38,097 bases of DNA from Oscillospiraceae bacterium (lineage in GTDB: Bacteria > Bacillota > Clostridia > Oscillospirales > Ruminococcaceae): positions 1 through 38,097 of the forward strand of contig JAFTQJ010000080.1 of NCBI GenBank assembly GCA_017462785.1, read 5' to 3'. The notes below the pieces were generated by a model, which was not told the DNA's origin, ran no database searches, and saw only the letters and a program-made list of their open reading frames with translations. The position numbers and the translations under genes were made by a program. This document shows, one piece after another, positions 8,314 to 15,085 of the stretch; the first letter of the stretch is position 1, and each line of letters starts with the position of its first letter.

Positions 8314-8829
8314 ATGGAATCACATGAATTTTATATGCACCGAGCCCTTGAGCTTGCCGCAAAGGCGGCGGAGCTGGGGGAGGTGCCCGTGGGGGCGGTC
8401 ATCGTCTGGAAAACCACGGGAGAGATCGTAGGGGAGGGGTACAACCTCCGTGAAACCGGCAAGCATGCCCTTGCCCATGCGGAGATGATGGCAATTGATG
8501 CTGCCTGCCGGAAGCTCGGCGGCTGGCGTCTTCCGGAATGTGCCATGTATGTGACACTCGAACCATGCCCCATGTGCGGCGGTGCCATCTTGCAGGCACG
8601 CATCGACGAGGTGTATTTCGGTGCATATGATGCCAAAAGCGGTGCAGTCTGCTCCGTGCAGCGGATGTTTGACCTGCCCTACAATTGGCAGCCCGCCGTC
8701 ACCGGCGGCATGATGCAGGAAGAATGCAGCGGCATCCTCTCCGCTTTTTTTCGCATGCTCCGCCAGAAAAAGCAGAATCTGAAAAAAACAGCCGCTGGGT
8801 CTTGCAATGACTCGGAAAATATGGTATAA
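8314..8829 (+). CDS. tadA: tRNA adenosine(34) deaminase
   Basis: 171 residues. Deaminates A34 to inosine in the wobble position of tRNA-Arg(ACG), using a zinc-activated water. Zinc and catalytic motifs: HAE in HALAHAEMMAID, then LEPCPMCGGA (PCxxC). The remainder (GAYDAKSGA, EECSGILSAFFRMLR) matches TadA from end to end, and length is typical. The ATG at 8314 is set by AGGAGGT 3 nt upstream; a longer frame back to 8221 would run through the terminator and the end of the upstream gene. With the terminator directly ahead, transcription must come from read-through or an internal promoter in the upstream gene. The last codons contain the promoter of the next gene. Confidence 0.95.
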   Translation: MESHEFYMHRALELAAKAAELGEVPVGAVIVWKTTGEIVGEGYNLRETGKHALAHAEMMAIDAACRKLGGWRLPECAMYVTLEPCPMCGGAILQARIDEVYFGAYDAKSGAVCSVQRMFDLPYNWQPAVTGGMMQEECSGILSAFFRMLRQKKQNLKKTAAGSCNDSENMV

Positions 8830-8830
8830 T
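8802..8830 (+). promoter_or_regulatory. Sigma-A promoter inside the 3' end of tadA
   Basis: TTGCAA (8802-8807), 17-bp spacer, TATAAT (8825-8830). The -10 overlaps the tadA stop codon (8827-8829). Drives the lipoprotein gene at 8888. Confidence 0.75.
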
Positions 8831-8846
8831 GGGTATATATCTTGTG

Positions 8847-8875
8847 AAAGGAGTATCTGCGGCAGTTCCGCAGAT
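8847..8875 (+). promoter_or_regulatory. Ribosome site separated from its start by a hairpin
   Basis: The only good Shine-Dalgarno is AAAGGAG at 8847-8853, 34 nt before the ATG at 8888. Between them a perfect 8-bp stem, ATCTGCGG (8855-8862) with CCGCAGAT (8868-8875), could fold out 21 nt and leave about 13 nt spacing. An in-frame TAG at 8882-8884 excludes an earlier start. Confidence 0.6.
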
Positions 8876-8887
8876 CAGTGATAGAAT

Positions 8888-9460
8888 ATGAAAACCAGAA
8901 AGTATTTATGTGCACTTCTCGCATTCGTGACACTCGCAGCAGTTGGCTGCAATAAGCCGGAGGGCAGTGCGACCGTATATGAAAGCGGTCAGACACAGCC
9001 GGCAGAAACCGATGCAACCTATGAGGAAGTCAAGACCTTCTACGGAGAATCCGCAGAGGTGGGCGGCATGACCGTGACTGTGACCAAGGTCGAGGATCCG
9101 GAGATCATTATGGACAATTCCGGCAAGATGGCAGTGTTCTTTTCCGTGACGATCGACAATGGCACAGAGGACGCAGTTCCGGCAAATTACCTGAACAACT
9201 TCACCCTGACCGTGGACGGCGAGTACCTCGAAGCCGCTGACTGCTTCACCATTCCGGTCATGAAAAAGCTCTATGATACTTACGGTGAAGAGGCACTCCA
9301 GACTGATATTGCAGCCGGTGAATCCGTTTCCGGTTATCTTGCAGCAGAGGTCGATCCTGATTTTGAGGAGCTTGCACTGCACTACCTCCCCAAGACTTCC
9401 GATCGTGGTTCCCGTGTGACCGTGGAGCTGACGAGGGACAATATGACAGCAGCTGAATAA
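8888..9460 (+). CDS. Secreted lipoprotein, DUF4352-like
   Basis: 190 residues. Lipoprotein signal peptide with lipobox LAAVGC, lipid-bearing cysteine at about 21, then a Thr/Glu-rich linker. The rest is a single beta-rich domain (about 48-185) with VGGMTVTVTKVEDP, FFSVTIDNGTEDAV and VSGYLAAEVDPDFEEL, the pattern of DUF4352/telomeric-repeat-factor-like immunoglobulin domains common in Firmicutes lipoproteins. Role unknown. Transcribed from a promoter inside tadA and translated across a structured leader. Ends in a strong terminator shared with the convergent mannanase gene region. Confidence 0.7.
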   Translation: MKTRKYLCALLAFVTLAAVGCNKPEGSATVYESGQTQPAETDATYEEVKTFYGESAEVGGMTVTVTKVEDPEIIMDNSGKMAVFFSVTIDNGTEDAVPANYLNNFTLTVDGEYLEAADCFTIPVMKKLYDTYGEEALQTDIAAGESVSGYLAAEVDPDFEELALHYLPKTSDRGSRVTVELTRDNMTAAE

Positions 9461-9465
9461 ACACA

Positions 9466-9498
9466 AACCCCGTTCTGACCGGAACGGGGTTCATTTTT
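9466..9498 (+). terminator. Terminator of the lipoprotein gene
   Basis: AACCCCGTTC (9466-9475) pairs with GAACGGGGTT (9482-9491), followed by CATTTTT. Confidence 0.8.
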
Positions 9499-9517
9499 CG
9501 GACTGCATTACAAACAA

Positions 9518-9546
9518 AGATCCGGCAGAATCCATCTGCCGGATCT
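9518..9546 (-). terminator. Terminator of the mannanase gene
   Basis: AGATCCGGCAGA (9518-9529) and TCTGCCGGATCT (9535-9546), perfect 12-bp stem, 11 nt past the stop codon; followed on the minus strand by TTTGTTTG. Confidence 0.75.
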
Positions 9547-9557
9547 CTTATTTTCTC

Positions 9558-11585
9558 TTACTTTACAGGAAGTTCCTTCAGGATCTTGACTGCATACTTG
9601 AGGATGTTCAGTGCGTCCGCAGAAGTCGGCTCGCCGTCGCAGTCAACGTCTGCATTCTTGATGCTCTGCTCGGAAAGTGTCTCGCCGATCATCAGATTCT
9701 TGTTCAGTGCAAGTACGTCTGCAATGGATACTGTGCCGTCACCATTGACATCACCGTAAACAACTTCATCCGGAGCAGCAGTATCACTCGGATCAGTATC
9801 GCTCGGATCGGTTTCTTCCGTTGCCGGAGGTGTATCGGGAGCGTCAGAAGAATAGAGATCAGCCGGCAGCTCATCGAGCATAATGCAGTAATCGCTTGTC
9901 AGCAGCTCTGTCAGGGCCTCCTTGTCCTGATAATTGTCACCGCTGATGAAATTATCCTGACCGTTGTCATACCATGTGCAGAAGTACAGCCAGCCAGCCT
10001 TTTCGATGGTCATGTTGTCCAGACTCGGAACGGAGCTGTTCTCGGGCATTGCAACCATCTTCTTGCCGTCCACATAGTTGTACAGATCGTAGAAAATGCC
10101 GGTTTCAGCGTCCAGATTCGGGCCGCTTGTCAGACCGTCATGACGGTTGTACTGGGTGTTGTACTTATCCAGACCAACAATGTCCACATAGTCATCACCA
10201 ACATACCATTCTGCGGAAGCCGGTGACCAGTTGTAGAGGTTCTGTACCCAGATCAGGTTGTGCAGACCATAGGTTTCAGTCAGCTCTGTATAAAGGTACT
10301 TCCAGAGTGCCTTGTAGGTTTCTGCACCCTCCTGTGCCCACCAGAACCATGCACCTTCGCCGTTGATACCGCCGTTGCCCTCTGCTTCATGGAACGGACG
10401 GAACATGATCGGTGCACCTGCTTCCTGTGCAAGGAGGAACTGTTCAGCGAGATCCTCAATGCAGAGATTCAGGAAATCATTTTCCTTTGTACCCTCAACA
10501 ACAGCATTTGCAACGCTGAAGGAGGAGTTGTTCTTATAGCTTGCTGCGGACCAATCCACCGGCTCGCCCAGCTCATAGCTGCCGAAATCGGTCGGGAGAT
10601 TCAGGTGCCAGCAAACAGTAGCGATACCATTCTTCTCTGTTACCCAGTTGATCAGACGCTCTGTGGAGCCGTCCTCCCAGCCGTACAGGGGGTTGTAGTT
10701 CATCAGGTCAAAGCCACGGATCGCCGGGAAGGAACCGGAAAGGCTCTCCATGTACTCAAATTCCAGATCATAGTTGGTATGCTTATAGCAGCGGTTCTGG
10801 CTGTCATACTCATACTTCTTGCCGTTTTCGTCGTAGCACTTCCATACAAATGTGCTGCCGTCGTCAGCAGTTGCGAGGTCAGCCTCATCATAGGTATACA
10901 CATTGCCCTCGCTGTCGGTCAGATTGCCGGCTGCGGTATTCAAGGTCAGGGAGTGTGTGGACTGGTGCATGGAGCTGCCGCCGCCGTAGATCTCCTGCTG
11001 ACCTGCAAGGATATGATCGCCGTAAACAGATGCAAGGTACTGCATCAGGGACTTGGTTTCCGGTGTTGCATCGGGGTCACAGGGAACGCTGTTGCCCTTC
11101 AGCTCCGGCAGAACTGCTTCCTTGATGGTGATGGTATCATACGCAACATAGCCATATTTCGGCATGAACTCGATGGTGTTCACACCTGCATTCAGGCGGA
11201 AATTACCAAAGCTGAAATCCGTCCATTCAGCGGTGTAGGGGAATGTTTTCATGTATTCAGAGCCATTGACTGCCACAGTGCTCTGTCTGCCCTCTTCATT
11301 GAGGATCTGTGCATAGCGGCATGTGATCTCATACATACCATCCTCCGGCACCTCTACTTCGAGTGTGATATTACTGCTGGTGTGGTACACGAAGCCATCA
11401 CCGCTGTAACCGGGGAGCTGGGTTTCATAGATACTTGTCCAGACATTCTCAGGATCAAGCACCTCCGCCTCATAGGTGCCAAGCTCCAGTGCGGAAGCCT
11501 GATACAGGGGCATTGCACTGCACATGGAAAGGCTCATTGCAGCTGCCAGTGCAGCGGATGTGAGCTTTCTGAAAGATTTTTTCAT
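9558..11585 (-). CDS. Cellulosomal GH26 beta-mannanase with CBM35 and dockerin
   Basis: 675 residues. Start is the ATG at 11585, 9 nt after AAAGGA; the ATG at 11594 is too close to the ribosome site. Signal peptide 1-32. A CBM35-like module at about 35-160 (YEAEVL, SGDGFVYH, TIEFMPKYGY) binds mannan or uronic acids. The GH26 catalytic domain spans about 165-575, with acid/base glutamate in FRPFHEAEGNGG (E400) followed by WFWWAQ, and the likely nucleophile in MPENSSVPS (E515). A DPSDTDPSDT linker leads to a dockerin (618-675) with loops DVNGDGTVSIAD and DVDCDGEPTSAD. It probably cleaves beta-1,4-mannan or glucomannan on the cellulosome. Substrate is inferred from the family. Confidence 0.93.
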   Translation of the reverse strand: MKKSFRKLTSAALAAAMSLSMCSAMPLYQASALELGTYEAEVLDPENVWTSIYETQLPGYSGDGFVYHTSSNITLEVEVPEDGMYEITCRYAQILNEEGRQSTVAVNGSEYMKTFPYTAEWTDFSFGNFRLNAGVNTIEFMPKYGYVAYDTITIKEAVLPELKGNSVPCDPDATPETKSLMQYLASVYGDHILAGQQEIYGGGSSMHQSTHSLTLNTAAGNLTDSEGNVYTYDEADLATADDGSTFVWKCYDENGKKYEYDSQNRCYKHTNYDLEFEYMESLSGSFPAIRGFDLMNYNPLYGWEDGSTERLINWVTEKNGIATVCWHLNLPTDFGSYELGEPVDWSAASYKNNSSFSVANAVVEGTKENDFLNLCIEDLAEQFLLAQEAGAPIMFRPFHEAEGNGGINGEGAWFWWAQEGAETYKALWKYLYTELTETYGLHNLIWVQNLYNWSPASAEWYVGDDYVDIVGLDKYNTQYNRHDGLTSGPNLDAETGIFYDLYNYVDGKKMVAMPENSSVPSLDNMTIEKAGWLYFCTWYDNGQDNFISGDNYQDKEALTELLTSDYCIMLDELPADLYSSDAPDTPPATEETDPSDTDPSDTAAPDEVVYGDVNGDGTVSIADVLALNKNLMIGETLSEQSIKNADVDCDGEPTSADALNILKYAVKILKELPVK

Positions 11586-11620
11586 TTCTACCATTCCTTT
11601 CTGTATATTAAGGTACTCTC

Positions 11621-11649
11621 ATTATACCACAAACTGCACAAGATTTCCA
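11621..11649 (-). promoter_or_regulatory. Promoter of the mannanase gene
   Basis: On the minus strand TGGAAA (11649-11644), 17-bp spacer, TATAAT (11626-11621) with an upstream TGG giving an extended -10. Confidence 0.65.
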
Positions 11650-11755
11650 GCTAAAATTTGCACAAATTTTTAGCATGCGTTTTAGGTAAAATAGCACATC
11701 TATTTACTTTAATTAAAAAACTGTAAATATTCATTTCATTTTTCGCATGAATTCC

Positions 11756-12826
11756 CTATGGGGCTGCAAAATATTTCCGGAACTTCTCCGCATTCTTCTC
11801 ATAGAGCAGATCCGCCATCGTATCCGCAATGCGGATGAGCATTTTTTCATAGGCACACTGCATCGGGGAAACCTCGGCTTCATCCCCTGTTTCCAGACGG
11901 TTCAGACAGCCGCAGGAATTCGTGCATCGCTCACGCAGATCACATTCCCTGCACTCCTCCGGCAGAACATGCACACGGCTTGCGATCGCCGTTTGTTTCT
12001 GCACATCCAGCCCCCCGAACACATCGCCCATGCAGAAATCTTCGTCCCCGATGAACTGCGTGCAGGCGTAGATCTTCCCGTCCACATTGACCGGCATCTG
12101 CCGCTGTCCGAGGTGGCAGCGGTCGGCAGGATTCTCACCCCTGATGCACTGCCGGATCTTCGCATCGAACGGGCTGAAATAGAACGCTTTCCCTTCAGAA
12201 AAGCATTTTGCATAGAAGGCGGAAATGTCGGTCAGCTCCTTTTCCAGCATTCCGAGGTGTTCCTCCGTCCACTGCACACGTTTCCCGTAGGCAGGCGTTG
12301 CGGTGATACGCCGGAATCCCAGATCGCAGAGATATTTCACAGAATCCGCAAACTGTCCCACCGCCTGCGGTGCAAGGGTCATCATCGCATAGGAACGGGG
12401 CATTTCCTCCAGAAGCAGCCTTGCCGCCCTCTCCGCATCCGCAAGGCTGGAGCTGCCGTCCGCATAGGGACGGCTGATGCCCTGTGCCAGCCCGTCAAAG
12501 GACATGGCGATCGTCATACCGACGGATTTTGCATGATGCAGGAACGTCCTGTCGAGAAGCGTTCCATTCGTCGTCATCTTGCACTGGAACGGCTTTCCGG
12601 TTTGGTGGGAGAGGGATTCGCAGTGATCGAGGGCGATGCCGATCAGCCTTTTTTCCAGCAGCGGTTCACCGCCGAAAAAGCAGAGTCCGGCGGTTTTTCC
12701 CTTGGAAAAGGCAAGCTCACACGCCGCATGCAGCACGTCCTCCGTCATGCGGCGTGGGTGCTTTTCATGGATGCAGTAAACACAGTCCATATTGCAGTTT
12801 TCCGTCAGATGGAGCGTGAAATTCAT
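11756..12826 (-). CDS. Radical SAM/SPASM peptide-maturase-like enzyme
   Basis: 356 residues. Radical SAM cluster motif C11-x3-C15-x2-C18 (CNMDCVYC), FGGEP at 51-55 and MTTNGT at 84-89 for SAM binding. The C-terminal SPASM region carries many cysteines for auxiliary iron-sulphur clusters (C237, C255, C265, C292, C295, C301, C305, C307, C324). This arrangement is shared by sulfatase maturases (anSME) and by enzymes that modify ribosomally made peptides. No sulfatase gene is nearby. Its ATG is 3 nt after the stop of the acidic lipoprotein gene, and its GGAG ribosome site overlaps that gene's last codons, so translation is probably coupled. The likely substrate is that lipoprotein. I recall an NCBI family called the FibroRumin system peptide maturase that should be tested. 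Substrate and reaction are inference. Confidence 0.82.
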   Translation of the reverse strand: MNFTLHLTENCNMDCVYCIHEKHPRRMTEDVLHAACELAFSKGKTAGLCFFGGEPLLEKRLIGIALDHCESLSHQTGKPFQCKMTTNGTLLDRTFLHHAKSVGMTIAMSFDGLAQGISRPYADGSSSLADAERAARLLLEEMPRSYAMMTLAPQAVGQFADSVKYLCDLGFRRITATPAYGKRVQWTEEHLGMLEKELTDISAFYAKCFSEGKAFYFSPFDAKIRQCIRGENPADRCHLGQRQMPVNVDGKIYACTQFIGDEDFCMGDVFGGLDVQKQTAIASRVHVLPEECRECDLRERCTNSCGCLNRLETGDEAEVSPMQCAYEKMLIRIADTMADLLYEKNAEKFRKYFAAP

Positions 12827-12829
12827 GGC

Positions 12830-13273
12830 TTACTCCGTTTCTGTGATGAAAAGCCCCGGTACAGCCGGCGGAATGTCCGAAGCCGGAATTTCATTCACCG
12901 CAATATCTCCTGCAATTTCAAGCTCCGGCTTAGGGGGGGCCGGTTCCGTGTCCGGAAAGGTGAACTCCGCAACACCGGCTGCAAGGGACTCGGAGAGGGG
13001 ACAGGTTTCTTCCGGTTCCATGACCACATCACCGGCAAGCATCACCTCTGTGAATTCCTCCTCGGTCGTATCCTCCGTGGTATCCTCCGTCACGAATGCT
13101 GCATCGCCAGCCAGCTGCACACATGTGGTATCCTCCGGCACATCCATGTCACCGTCGAGCTGCACATCACCGGCAGGATCCGTGCATCCGGTCATTCCTC
13201 CTGCAAACAGCATTGCCGCAAGTCCTGCGGCATATTTCGGAAGCTTGTAATTCTTTTCGGGGTTGCGTTTCAT
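12830..13273 (-). CDS. Acidic lipoprotein with repeated AGD motifs, candidate maturase substrate
   Basis: 147 residues from the ATG at 13273, which has AGAGGAG 8 nt upstream. Basic N-terminus, hydrophobic stretch 14-26 and MTGC at 27-30 form a lipoprotein signal with lipidated C30. The mature part is very acidic, Thr/Pro/Glu-rich and apparently unstructured. Four copies of a short motif, hAGDhxh, stand at PAGDVQL (33-39), LAGDAAF (54-60), LAGDVVM (79-85) and IAGDIAV (120-126), separated by acidic spacers (EDTTEDTTEEE). Cysteines at 51 and 91. No known domain is visible. It sits between a small alarmone synthetase gene (14 nt upstream) and the radical SAM gene (3 nt downstream). The repeats plus the maturase suggest multi-site peptide modification on the cell surface. 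This is inference. Confidence 0.7.
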   Translation of the reverse strand: MKRNPEKNYKLPKYAAGLAAMLFAGGMTGCTDPAGDVQLDGDMDVPEDTTCVQLAGDAAFVTEDTTEDTTEEEFTEVMLAGDVVMEPEETCPLSESLAAGVAEFTFPDTEPAPPKPELEIAGDIAVNEIPASDIPPAVPGLFITETE

Positions 13274-13287
13274 ATCCTCCACTCCTC

Positions 13288-13962
13288 TCAATCCAGTTCA
13301 TGTATCTGCTGATAAATATCCTGCATCCGAAGGTCGGTCATGGAGATGATCTCCGCACATTCCTTCAGCTCTTCTTTCAGCGACAGCGGCACCTCACAGC
13401 TCGTCTTATAATGCAGCTGGTGCTCCAGTGCTGCCCAGAAATCCATTGCGATCGTGCGGATCTGGATCTCTACGGGCACACGCTTCTTTGTTGCCGCCAT
13501 GTATACCGGCACCGTAATGACCATATGAAAGCTCCGGTAGCCGCTGGGCTTGGGGTTCTTGATATAGTCCTTTACCTTCACCAGCTTGAATTCATCATGC
13601 CTTGTGAGCAGCTCCGCAATCGCATAGATATCATCTATGTAGTAACAGATGACACGCACACCGGCAATGTCCATCAGATGCTGTTCCGCTGATTTTGCAG
13701 AAACCGGATGCCCCTTTTTCTGAAGCTTTCCCACAATGCTCTGCGGTGACTTGATGCGGCTCTTGATGTTGTGGATGGGATTCCGCTGGAATTTCATGCT
13801 GAATTCATTGTCATAAATGCTGAGCTGTGTCTTGACGATCTCCGCAGCGGATTCATATAAATGCTCCAGCTCCAGGAATTCATAGAATGCATTGATGATC
13901 TGCTCCCTCTGTGCCGGAACGATCTGCCCGATCGTATCAAGGTAAAAATTCTGTTCGTCCAT
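13288..13962 (-). CDS. Small alarmone synthetase, RelQ/YjbM-like
   Basis: 224 residues from the ATG at 13962 (weak GCAGGTG 5 nt ahead); a GTG at 14013 is an alternative. A single RelA/SpoT synthetase domain without a hydrolase, TGS or ACT domain. Landmarks: IKSRIKSPQSI (substrate entry), DIAGVRVICYYIDDIY (114-129 by the longer count), the KDYIKNPKPSGYRSFH G-loop with the nucleobase-stacking tyrosine, and VEIQIRTIAMDFWAALEHQLHYK, the signature of RelQ/RelP enzymes. It makes (p)ppGpp from ATP and GTP/GDP in the cytoplasm. Its stop lies 14 nt before the AGD-lipoprotein start, so the alarmone synthetase, lipoprotein and radical SAM genes look like one transcript. No promoter of its own was seen in 13963-14041. 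Confidence 0.9.
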   Translation of the reverse strand: MDEQNFYLDTIGQIVPAQREQIINAFYEFLELEHLYESAAEIVKTQLSIYDNEFSMKFQRNPIHNIKSRIKSPQSIVGKLQKKGHPVSAKSAEQHLMDIAGVRVICYYIDDIYAIAELLTRHDEFKLVKVKDYIKNPKPSGYRSFHMVITVPVYMAATKKRVPVEIQIRTIAMDFWAALEHQLHYKTSCEVPLSLKEELKECAEIISMTDLRMQDIYQQIHELD

Positions 13963-14041
13963 ATCTGCACCTGCTTTCTGTTCTGTATCATTTTCGGGCG
14001 AAAGCAGACACAAGGACCTGCTTTTGCTTTGGGCAACGCCT

Positions 14042-14791
14042 TTATTCTATCGTATAATACACTTTGCTTGCTACCAGCTCATCTGCAATGCTTTCAATGT
14101 AGGACTCGCTGAGAGTGTCCACAGCAAAAAGCTTTGCACGGGATGCGTCATCCAGCTCGATCTTGAAAGTCACATTGGAATATCTGATGTTTTCAAGCAC
14201 ATCGTTCTGCAGTTCCGGTGCTTCCTCCGGAGCAAAGAAGAAATCATCCTTGTGTTTTGTGAGCGTCTCCTGACCGTGCTCCAGATCGAAATAAAGATCC
14301 ATAAAGCCCAGCGTGGAATATAATGTATATATGCCGTCAAGTGAAGAATAGCTGATCAGGAAGTCGTATTCCTCGACCATATCGCTGACGGTCTTGCCTT
14401 CCAGAGATTTCACGAATGCGTCAAGATTTTTGTCAGTATAGTCATCGTGCTTTGCGTAAACGAACAGGATGTCGGAAATACGCCAAAAACCGCTGACCTC
14501 AAAGCCGATATCCTCCAGCTCTGCAAGTGTCTTTCCAGCCATTTCATTCAGCACATATGTTTCCTGCACTGTTTCCTGTGGCGGTGCAAGATAATCATAG
14601 ATGCTTTTCGTGCCGCCCGCACCCCGATACGCCGCATACTGTAAAATCAACGCTGCGTCTGCGGCATCGACATCGTCATCACCATCCAGATCTCCGCCAA
14701 CAAACTGTACCGCCGATACCGGCATTGCCATTGTGCCTGCTGCTGCTGCGATCGTGAGCAGGAATGCTGCTGCTTTCTTCCAATTCATCAT
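14042..14791 (-). CDS. Secreted protein with a single dockerin repeat
   Basis: 249 residues from the first of two tandem ATGs (14791, 14788), after AAGGAGG. Signal peptide 1-29. Directly after it, at about 30-64, GDLDGDDDVDAADAALILQY followed by a GAGGTKSIYDYL tail is one calcium-binding dockerin repeat with the tail typical of the second half of ruminococcal dockerins. The first repeat is absent. The remaining 180 residues (LNEMAGKTLAELEDIGFEVSG, VKSLEGKTVSDMVEEYDFL) form an acidic domain that I do not recognise; two LEGKT/MAGKT-like segments hint at an internal repeat. It may attach to a cohesin by the half module or use it as a calcium-stabilised fold. Own promoter at 14841-14869. Confidence 0.65.
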   Translation of the reverse strand: MMNWKKAAAFLLTIAAAAGTMAMPVSAVQFVGGDLDGDDDVDAADAALILQYAAYRGAGGTKSIYDYLAPPQETVQETYVLNEMAGKTLAELEDIGFEVSGFWRISDILFVYAKHDDYTDKNLDAFVKSLEGKTVSDMVEEYDFLISYSSLDGIYTLYSTLGFMDLYFDLEHGQETLTKHKDDFFFAPEEAPELQNDVLENIRYSNVTFKIELDDASRAKLFAVDTLSESYIESIADELVASKVYYTIE

Positions 14792-14840
14792 AAAATCCTC
14801 CTTATTATGCTTCATCTTTTTATGGTATGAGGTTTCTATC

Positions 14841-14869
14841 ATTATACCATAGTTTTCCTCACATTTCAA
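14841..14869 (-). promoter_or_regulatory. Promoter of the half-dockerin gene
   Basis: Minus strand TTGAAA (14869-14864), 17-bp spacer, TATAAT (14846-14841) with a TGG extended -10. TATGGTA (14821-14827) and TACCATA (14844-14850) form a possible inverted repeat around the start site. Confidence 0.8.
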
Positions 14870-14940
14870 GTGCTTTTGCACAAATTTCATGCTGATTTTC
14901 ATTAATTTTCACTAATTTTTCCAAAAATACCAAAAAACGC

Positions 14941-14980
14941 TTGACTTAGTAGCGGAAATATACTATAATGAGAATATAGT
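14941..14980 (+). promoter_or_regulatory. nadR-pnuC promoter with overlapping dyad
   Basis: TTGACT (14941-14946), 17-bp spacer, TATAAT (14964-14969). ACTATA (14962-14967) and TATAGT (14975-14980) form a perfect 6-bp dyad with a 7-bp centre lying across the -10 and start site, placed as a repressor site would be. The regulator is not identified. The leader also contains GAACAG/CTGTTC arms (15012-15039). Confidence 0.65.
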
Positions 14981-15085
14981 TAGTAGTCGGATGATACCAA
15001 CTGCAAAATCAGAACAGAGAGCAATGGATTCCGCTGTTCAGGCAAGAAAAAACACCCGAACCGCATCACAGAAAGGAGCATCATC

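Noticed and set aside
10260-11654. 464-codon plus-strand frame over the mannanase gene
   Set aside because: Antisense to a clear GH26 enzyme; no ribosome site or recognisable domain.
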